A DNA stretch of 58,299 bases from an uncultured Bacteroidota bacterium (GTDB taxonomy: Bacteria > Bacteroidota > Bacteroidia > Flavobacteriales > Flavobacteriaceae), in NCBI GenBank assembly GCA_902610105.1, contig CACLUN010000001.1, positions 1-58,299 of the forward strand. Direction: 5' to 3'. The notes below the pieces were generated by a model. It was not told the DNA's origin, did no database searches, and was given only the letters and a program-made list of their open reading frames with translations. This document shows positions 53,052-58,299 of the stretch, one piece after another. Position 1 is the first letter of the stretch. Every line of letters begins with the position of its first letter. Made by a program: the position numbers and the translations under genes.

Positions 53052-53471
53052 ATGTCAAAAAATACATTCATGATGATTAAGCCTGACGCAGTAGAAAGAG
53101 GTTTGATCGGAGACATCTTAAAGGATATTACTAATGCAGGTTTTAAAATTAAAGCTTTAAAGCTTACGCAACTTAGTCTTAGCGAAGCTAAAACTTTTTA
53201 TGCTATTCATTCGGAAAGACCATTTTTTAATGATTTGACCTCTTATATGAGCAGAAGTCCAATTGTTGCTGCAGTTTTAGAAAAAGATAATGCGGTTAGT
53301 GAGTTTAGAAATTTAATCGGAGATACTGATCCATCAACAGCTAATCAGGATACAATTAGAGCAAAATATGCAATTTCTAAGGGAGAGAATTCTGTCCATG
53401 GTTCTGATAGTGATGAAAATGCAAAAATTGAAGCTGAATTTCAATTCTCAGGCAGAGAGATATTATTTTAA
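53052..53471 (+). CDS. ndk: Nucleoside diphosphate kinase
   Basis: Ndk transfers gamma phosphate among NTPs and dNTPs through a phospho-histidine. It starts at ATG 53052 ([17 protein letters not shown]); a longer in-frame TTG start at 53025 would overlap the promoter box. The active-site His116 is in [18 protein letters not shown], and [19 protein letters not shown] at 89-107 is the nucleotide-binding loop. At 139 residues it is a normal bacterial Ndk. Its end overlaps the convergent DUF721 gene by nine bases. Confidence 0.96.
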   Translation: MSKNTFMMIKPDAVERGLIGDILKDITNAGFKIKALKLTQLSLSEAKTFYAIHSERPFFNDLTSYMSRSPIVAAVLEKDNAVSEFRNLIGDTDPSTANQDTIRAKYAISKGENSVHGSDSDENAKIEAEFQFSGREILF

Positions 53472-53756
53472 TATAATTTTCTTAATCAAATCTTTTTCAA
53501 GCTCTTCATTGATTAGATTTATAACTTTTTGTCTGCTGTATAAAATTTCCTGTTTTAAAATCGGATTTGATACTCTTATGTACAGAATCTCACCTCTGAC
53601 ATAGATTTCTTTGGTGTAGTCTAGTATTTTTTTTTCAACTGCATTTTCCCATGCTTTTTGAATCTTAATATTAAAAATTCCATCAGAGATACTGTCCTGC
53701 TCAACAAAACTTTCAATGATGTTTTTAATGGGTTTTAGTTTATAATTTCTTTTCAT
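53463..53756 (-). CDS. DUF721 protein (DciA-like)
   Basis: This 97-residue basic protein of the DUF721 family lies directly after recF (four-base overlap). The family includes DciA, the ancestral loader of the replicative helicase DnaB; many such genes are found beside recF or recA. Visible marks are [55 protein letters not shown], a KH-like alpha-beta pattern. It lacks the C-terminal extension seen in some DciA. Involvement in replication initiation is inferred from family and context. Confidence 0.85.
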   Translation of the reverse strand: MKRNYKLKPIKNIIESFVEQDSISDGIFNIKIQKAWENAVEKKILDYTKEIYVRGEILYIRVSNPILKQEILYSRQKVINLINEELEKDLIKKIILK

Positions 53757-54841
53757 ACATCAAATATTTTTGACGAAAGATTCAAGCTTGATAAAACCTT
53801 TTCTATTCTTTCTCTATCAGTATCCGATAAAAATAATTGTCCAAAATTAGTTGAATTTACAATTTCAACAATCCTTTTAACTCTTATTAAGTCTAATTTA
53901 TCAAAAATATCATCCAAAAGTAGTATTGGTGAATTTCCAGTTTTGTTTTTTAGGTATTCAAATTGGGCTAATTTTAAAGCAATTAAGAATGATTTTTGTT
54001 GGCCCTGACTTCCAAATTTTTTTATTCTAGAACCATCTAAATTAAAGATGAAATCATCTTTATGAATCCCTGATGAGGTATATTGTAGGATGACATCTTT
54101 TTGAAATGAATTTTCAATTAAATTTTTGATCTCACTATCAAATAAATCACTTTTATATTCAATTGAAATTTTTTCTTGATTTTCTGAAATTTGATCATAC
54201 TTTTCAATAACTAGATCTTTAAAATCGTTAAAGAAATTTTTTCTTGCCATAAATATTGGTTCTGACAGTTTAATTATTTGATCATCATAAATTTTAATTG
54301 TATCAAGATCAAAGTCAACAGACTTATTATACTGTTTAAGCAATGAATTTCTATTTTGAATTACTCTTGAGTAAGCAATCAAATTAATTAAGTATTCTTT
54401 ATTGTTTTGAGATATAATAGAATCTATAAACTTTCTTCTTTCACTACTTCCTTCATTTATTAAATCATTATCATAAGGTGAAATTAAAACAACGGGTATT
54501 AATCCTATATGATTAGAAAATTTTTTATAAGTTTTTCCATTTCTCTTCAAATTTTTTTTATCTCCTCTTTTAATACTACAAATAATATTTTCTTTTTTAC
54601 CGTTTAGATCAAAAAGACCATCAATTACCATAAAATCCTCATTTTTATTTATTAATTGATCATTCCTAAGGTTAAAGTAGCTTTTTCCCAGAGCTAAATG
54701 ATATATCGAATCTAAGATATTTGTTTTACCTACTCCATTGTTACCAACAAAGCAATTAATTTTTGGATCAAGATTATATTCCTTATCAACAATGTTTTTG
54801 TAATTAATAATTGAAATTTTCTTTAGATAATTTGAAATCAT
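53753..54841 (-). CDS. recF: DNA replication and repair protein RecF
   Basis: RecF is an SMC-like ATPase that guides RecA loading at gapped DNA and stalled forks. Walker A is VGNNGVGKTN near 33. The DNA-binding and coupling region has LISPYDNDLINEGSSERRKFIDSIISQ near 118, the signature is KKFGSQGQQKSFLIALKLAQ near 277, and the Walker B/D-loop SPILLLDDIFDKLD near 308. The length of 362 residues is normal. It is divergent from the TPR gene and followed by DUF721 with overlapping ATGA. dnaA and dnaN are not nearby, so the gene stands outside the classical origin cluster. Confidence 0.95.
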   Translation of the reverse strand: MISNYLKKISIINYKNIVDKEYNLDPKINCFVGNNGVGKTNILDSIYHLALGKSYFNLRNDQLINKNEDFMVIDGLFDLNGKKENIICSIKRGDKKNLKRNGKTYKKFSNHIGLIPVVLISPYDNDLINEGSSERRKFIDSIISQNNKEYLINLIAYSRVIQNRNSLLKQYNKSVDFDLDTIKIYDDQIIKLSEPIFMARKNFFNDFKDLVIEKYDQISENQEKISIEYKSDLFDSEIKNLIENSFQKDVILQYTSSGIHKDDFIFNLDGSRIKKFGSQGQQKSFLIALKLAQFEYLKNKTGNSPILLLDDIFDKLDLIRVKRIVEIVNSTNFGQLFLSDTDRERIEKVLSSLNLSSKIFDV

Positions 54842-54912
54842 TTATACCTGAATAAACATGCAAATTATATAAAATAATTAAGTAATTATCATGTTTGATT
54901 CGTATAAAATTT

Positions 54913-54920
54913 TATTTTTG
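54913..54920 (+). promoter_or_regulatory. Candidate -7 box (TATTTTTG) for the TPR gene
   Basis: This is an exact TAnnTTTG match with TTTG 15 bases upstream (54894-54897), a short spacer. The box ends nine bases before the ATG at 54930. Confidence 0.45.
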
Positions 54921-54929
54921 CCAGGTATT

Positions 54930-55676
54930 ATGGCAACCTATAAGAAAAGATCGGTAAAAACTAAAACTAATTTAAAAGCTAAGAATATTGAATCTACAAA
55001 ACAGGTTTTTGATACCCTTGATGTAAGTGCTTCAAAAACCGAAACATTTGTAAATCAATATCAAAATTATATAATTGGTGCAATCTTTTCTGTCTTAACA
55101 GTTTTTTCTGCATATTATGCTTATGATAAATTTATCTCACAGCCAAAAACAACGGAAAGTAATTTAGAGATTTTTACTGCTCAAAAGTATTTTGATTTAG
55201 CAGTCAAGTCAGATAGCAATAAAGATTCTCTTTTTAATTTATCCCTCAATGGCGCTGAAGGTAAATTCGGATTTCTTGATATAATTGAAAATTATTCAGG
55301 TACAGATGCATCTAATATTGCGTACTACTCCTCTGGTATGGCATATTATAATCTAAAAAAGTATGATCTTGCTATTCAATTTTTGGAAAATTTTTCCTCT
55401 GATGACCAAATTCTTCAATCACTTAGTTATGCAACAATAGGTGATGCCTTTGTTCAACTCAATCAGTTTGAAGATGGACTTAATTATTATGAATCTGCTT
55501 TATCATATTCAAAAAACGGCTTCGTAAGACCTGTTATTCTTCAAAAAGCTGGGGATTTAGCAAAGGAATTAGGAAAATTAAATGATGCTAAAAAATATTT
55601 TCAGGAAATTAAAGACGACTTTCCCAAATCGAATGAAGCTAATTTAATTGATATTAAATTAGAACAAGTCAAATAA
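54930..55676 (+). CDS. Membrane-anchored tetratricopeptide repeat protein (YfgM-like)
   Basis: This protein has 248 residues from the ATG at 54930; an earlier in-frame ATG at 54891 lies inside the promoter region. It has a basic cytosolic head (MATYKKRSVKTKTNLKAK), one transmembrane helix (about 55-75, IIGAIFSVLTVFSAYYAY), and a periplasmic TPR region (about 100-248: YYSSGMAYYNLKKYDLAIQFLENF, ATIGDAFVQLNQFEDGLNYYESAL, KAGDLAKELGKLNDAKKYFQEI). The layout resembles YfgM, an adaptor in envelope protein folding. It lies two bases before ribH. Confidence 0.85.
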   Translation: MATYKKRSVKTKTNLKAKNIESTKQVFDTLDVSASKTETFVNQYQNYIIGAIFSVLTVFSAYYAYDKFISQPKTTESNLEIFTAQKYFDLAVKSDSNKDSLFNLSLNGAEGKFGFLDIIENYSGTDASNIAYYSSGMAYYNLKKYDLAIQFLENFSSDDQILQSLSYATIGDAFVQLNQFEDGLNYYESALSYSKNGFVRPVILQKAGDLAKELGKLNDAKKYFQEIKDDFPKSNEANLIDIKLEQVK

Positions 55677-55678
55677 TT

Positions 55679-56161
55679 ATGTCTACTAAAGACAAATCCT
55701 CTAGTCCAGATTTTGATAAACTAAAATTAGCTGTAAACAGCTCAAATAAAAAGTTTGCTATCGTATGTTCTGAATGGAATCCTGAAATAATTAAAAGATT
55801 ATTGGAGGGTGCATATAGTTTTTTTGATAAAATTGGTATTACGAATGATGAGATTTTTGAACTAAAAGTGCCTGGAAGCTTCGAATTAATTTATGCATGT
55901 TCTAAAGTCCAATCTATAAAAAAATATGATGCTATTTTGGCAATTGGAAGCATAATAAGAGGTGAAACTTCTCACTTCAAATATATTTCACAATCAGTTT
56001 TTGATGGTATTAAGTACTTAAATACTAATGGAAAAGCACCAATTATTTTATGTTTACTTACGGATGACAACTACCAACAAGCATTGGATAGGAGTGGAGG
56101 AAAATATGGAAATAAAGGGTTTGATTGTGCAGTTGCAGCTGTAGAGGTTTCGCTTATTTGA
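55679..56161 (+). CDS. ribH: 6,7-dimethyl-8-ribityllumazine synthase
   Basis: RibH condenses the ribityl-aminouracil with dihydroxybutanone phosphate, the next-to-last step of riboflavin synthesis. FAIVCSEWNPEIIKRLLEGAYSF is the first strand and loop. VPGSFELIYACSKV near 63, GSIIRGETSHFKYIS near 91 (with the catalytic His) and GGKYGNKGFDCAVAAVEV near 139 are diagnostic. The length of 160 residues is normal for the capsid-forming or pentameric forms. Flavin from this route feeds the photolyases and acyl-CoA dehydrogenase encoded nearby. The end overlaps crtZ by eight bases. Confidence 0.95.
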   Translation: MSTKDKSSSPDFDKLKLAVNSSNKKFAIVCSEWNPEIIKRLLEGAYSFFDKIGITNDEIFELKVPGSFELIYACSKVQSIKKYDAILAIGSIIRGETSHFKYISQSVFDGIKYLNTNGKAPIILCLLTDDNYQQALDRSGGKYGNKGFDCAVAAVEVSLI

Positions 56162-56600
56162 AATACTTAAAAGGAACAACTAACATTCCAAAGCACTCAC
56201 CACCATTTTTATGGATATTTTTGTGATGAATTTTATGAGCCCTTCTAATTCCTCTTGCATATTTATTATCAATATTTCTAAATATTTTGAACCTTTGGTG
56301 AATAAATATATCATGAACTACAAAATATGTGAAACCGTAGAGAAAAATTCCAATTGCAATTGGTAGACCATATAAAAAATCTAGTTTGGCCCATGAAAGA
56401 ACAAAAAGCATACTTACAATGGCATAAAAAAGAAAAAATGTGTCGTTTCTTTCAAACCAAGAATCATGATCTTTTTTATGATGATCTTCATGGAGATACC
56501 AAAGGAAGCCATGCATAATGTACTTATGTGAGAACCAAGCCATAAATTCCATTATCGAAAAAGCACCCAACAAGGATAGTATCCAAAAAAAAGTTTCCAT
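56154..56600 (-). CDS. crtZ: Beta-carotene hydroxylase (CrtZ type)
   Basis: CrtZ adds 3-hydroxyl groups to beta-carotene rings, giving zeaxanthin; it is a di-iron membrane enzyme. The histidine boxes are visible: HKYIMHG near 26, HEDHHKKDHDSWFE near 37-50, HDIFIHQRF near 97 and RAHKIHHKN near 122. Four hydrophobic helices surround them in 148 residues. It is the third gene of crtI-crtB-crtZ, two bases after crtB. Zeaxanthin is the main carotenoid of many marine flavobacteria (family knowledge). Confidence 0.94.
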   Translation of the reverse strand: METFFWILSLLGAFSIMEFMAWFSHKYIMHGFLWYLHEDHHKKDHDSWFERNDTFFLFYAIVSMLFVLSWAKLDFLYGLPIAIGIFLYGFTYFVVHDIFIHQRFKIFRNIDNKYARGIRRAHKIHHKNIHKNGGECFGMLVVPFKYFK

Positions 56601-56602
56601 AT

Positions 56603-57442
56603 TTATAATATATTTAATCTGTATCTAACATAAGAGCGCGCCAAAACATCAACTTTTTGATAATTCGGAACTCTAACTCTTTTATTTTTTATTTGCAAAT
56701 ATGATGTTTTATGAAGTTTTATAAGAAGTCTTTTATAGTATTTATATGCTGCATAAACTCCGAATTTGGAGTTATTTGGAAGCATATAAATTCCTTTTAG
56801 AGCCTTGTCAAAATCTTTTTCAATATCAATCATTATATTTTTTTTTGCATCTTCATCAAAAGAACCATAATCAATACCAGGAAAATAAACCCTATTCAAT
56901 TTCTTGTAATCATCATTTAAGTCTCTTAAAAAATTTACTTTTTGGAAGGCAGAGCCAAGAGACATGGCATATGGTTTAAGTTTGTTATAATTATCATTGT
57001 CACCACTAACAAATACCTTTAAACACATTAGGCCTACAACATCTGCCGAACCATATATGTAGTCATTATATTCTTTTAAACTTTCATATTTTTTTTTTTG
57101 TAGGTCCTGCTCCATACTTTTTAGAAAAGCATCTATTAGTTCTTTATCAATATTACATTTAAGAACGGTTCTTTGAAAAGAATTTAGAATTGGATTCAAG
57201 CTGATTTGATCTTTGAGTGAATGATTTAAATCATCAACAAATCTTTCAAATAATTCTTTTTTATTGTAAGAATGAAAGGAATCGACGATTTCATCAGCAA
57301 ACCTTACAAATCCATAGATATTATAAATATCCTGTCTTATATTGGCAGAAAGCATTTTAGTTGCTAAACTAAATGATGTACTATATGATTTAGTAACATT
57401 TTTTGAACAATCCTCGGATATTTTATCAAAAAGCTCTTTCAT
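56603..57442 (-). CDS. crtB: Phytoene synthase
   Basis: CrtB joins two geranylgeranyl diphosphates to phytoene, the first step of carotenoid synthesis. Residues YSTSFSLATKM near 20, the first Asp-rich motif VRFADEIVDS near 47 and the second (LRDLNDDYKKLNRVYFPG near 175) are the substrate and Mg2+ sites; GSAFQKVNFLRD is also typical. The length of 279 residues is normal. Its start overlaps the crtI end by 17 bases, so the genes are translated from one message. Confidence 0.95.
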   Translation of the reverse strand: MKELFDKISEDCSKNVTKSYSTSFSLATKMLSANIRQDIYNIYGFVRFADEIVDSFHSYNKKELFERFVDDLNHSLKDQISLNPILNSFQRTVLKCNIDKELIDAFLKSMEQDLQKKKYESLKEYNDYIYGSADVVGLMCLKVFVSGDNDNYNKLKPYAMSLGSAFQKVNFLRDLNDDYKKLNRVYFPGIDYGSFDEDAKKNIMIDIEKDFDKALKGIYMLPNNSKFGVYAAYKYYKRLLIKLHKTSYLQIKNKRVRVPNYQKVDVLARSYVRYRLNIL

Positions 57443-58299
57443 TATTAATAATTATATCTGAAACTAGTTTCCCCGAAACAATTGCAGGAGGGACACCAGG
57501 TCCTGGTACAGTTAACTGTCCACTAAAATACAATTTTTTTACTTTTTTACTTTGCAATTTTGGTCGTAAAAATGCAGTTTGCATCAATGTATTAGCTAAT
57601 CCATATGCATTCCCACCATAAGAATTATAAGTTTCCTTAAAATCATTAACACAGAAGCTACGTTTATAAACTATATTTTTTTCAATTTCATTTCCAGTCA
57701 ATTTTTTAATTCTATCTAAAATAATTTTAAAATACTTTTCTCTCAACTCCTCTGAGTCTTTCAGATTGGTAGATATTGGTATCAAAATAAAACAATTTTC
57801 ATGACCTAAAGGAGCTGTGTGTTCATAAGTCTTAGATGTAATATTTAAATAAAATAATGGATCTGTTGGCCATTTGGGGCTTGTATAGATTTCATCAGCA
57901 TGCTTATCAAAATCTGTATCAAAGAATAAATTATGATGATTTAGATTATTTAATTTTTTATTTAGTCCTAAATAAAACAACAATGATGAGGGCGACCAAG
58001 TTCTATTCTTCCAGTAAGATTCCGAGTATTGTCTAAATTTTACATCGATTAATGATTCCGTATGATGATAATCAGCACCTGATATTATAATGTCACATTC
58101 TTTAAATTCACCATTGACATGAATCCCTTTAATTTCATTATTCTTAATTTCAATTTTATCAACTTCTGAGTTATTGTTAAAATTAACTCCATTTTCTTCT
58201 CCAATACTAATCATTGCCTTAACAACATCGTAAAATCCATTTTTTGGTTGCCATGTACCAAGTCCAAAATCTGCATAATTCATAAAATTGTAAAATGCG
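57426..58299 (-). CDS. crtI: Phytoene desaturase CrtI, C-terminal part (5' end outside window)
   Basis: CrtI is an FAD enzyme converting phytoene to lycopene in four desaturations. The open frame continues through the right edge of the window (reading ...AFYNFMNYADFGLGTWQP), so about 290 C-terminal residues are seen and the N-terminal FAD loop is missing. Marks of the family are LGTWQPKNGFYDVVKAM, DIIISGADYHHTESLI, SSLLFYLGLNKKL, YGGNAYGLANTLMQTAFLRPKLQSKKVKKLYFSGQLTVPGPGVPPAIVSGKL near the end. It precedes crtB with a 17-base overlap. Confidence 0.95.
   Translation of the reverse strand, partial: AFYNFMNYADFGLGTWQPKNGFYDVVKAMISIGEENGVNFNNNSEVDKIEIKNNEIKGIHVNGEFKECDIIISGADYHHTESLIDVKFRQYSESYWKNRTWSPSSLLFYLGLNKKLNNLNHHNLFFDTDFDKHADEIYTSPKWPTDPLFYLNITSKTYEHTAPLGHENCFILIPISTNLKDSEELREKYFKIILDRIKKLTGNEIEKNIVYKRSFCVNDFKETYNSYGGNAYGLANTLMQTAFLRPKLQSKKVKKLYFSGQLTVPGPGVPPAIVSGKLVSDIIINNERAF

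Noticed and set aside
1..58299. rRNA operon, insertion sequence, integrase, prophage or CRISPR array
   Set aside because: None seen: no transposase or integrase motifs, no regularly spaced repeats and no rRNA-like GC-rich structured stretch.

Overview
The window looks like a piece of a streamlined marine Flavobacteriia (Bacteroidota) chromosome. It is very AT-rich (about 30% GC by eye) and coding-dense. Start codons lack Shine-Dalgarno sequences, and several are preceded by the Bacteroidota promoter pattern TTTG-N19-TAnnTTTG. The gene content fits that group: DUF4290 next to murA, DUF4199, DUF6580, DUF2911, a START-like protein, a carboxypeptidase-regulatory-like domain protein, single-chain PurL, a CarB without its allosteric domain, and carotenoid plus photolyase genes. 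No rRNA, CRISPR array, prophage or insertion sequence was seen. Both window edges cut genes: ffh on the left and crtI on the right.

Layout. 1-7 kb: ffh 3' end, folD, a VOC protein, queE, a DUF1343/NamZ-type hydrolase, an FtsX/LolE-like permease, a cysteine synthase/CBS-like enzyme and an M28 peptidase. 7-13 kb: a fatty-acid beta-oxidation operon on the minus strand (marR, fadN-type fusion, fadA, acyl-CoA dehydrogenase) with a perfect palindrome in front of marR. 13-22 kb: purL, then an envelope operon (DUF4199, polyprenol-type glycosyltransferase, phosphohexomutase, MsbA-like exporter), then rpmE2 with an acidic repeat tail. 22-31 kb: an orphan peptide-binding lipoprotein, mtaB, small proteins, rpmH (52 codons) with a strong terminator, carB, rmuC. 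31-39 kb: DUF6580, purB, rdgB, priA, the ribosomal trio rpsF-rpsR-rplI, hisS and a tRNA-Met. 39-45 kb: START-like protein, class IV aminotransferase, yqgE, fmt, an AAA ATPase, DUF493, DUF4290, murA. 45-49 kb: a light-response cassette (SRPBCC, SDR, CPD photolyase, FeS-photolyase homologue, TIGR03643). 49-58 kb: DUF2911, a Na+/solute symporter preceded by a tiny membrane ORF, kdsC, DUF2520, ndk, DUF721, recF, a TPR protein, ribH, and the carotenoid genes crtI-crtB-crtZ.

How the parts fit. Much of the window is housekeeping (one-carbon and purine metabolism, translation, replication restart, cell wall and envelope). The accessory theme is life in sunlit surface water: two photolyase-family proteins, an SDR and SRPBCC protein co-transcribed with them, and a carotenoid pathway nearby. 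Several proteins carry striking substitutions at expected catalytic or ligand positions: MurA Cys to Asp, SDR Tyr to Val, an FeS-photolyase homologue with only three cysteines in total, PriA DEEH to DEEN, and an M28 peptidase HxD to DxD. The most novel-looking item is a 25-codon single-membrane-span ORF fitted exactly between kdsC and the sodium:solute symporter gene.
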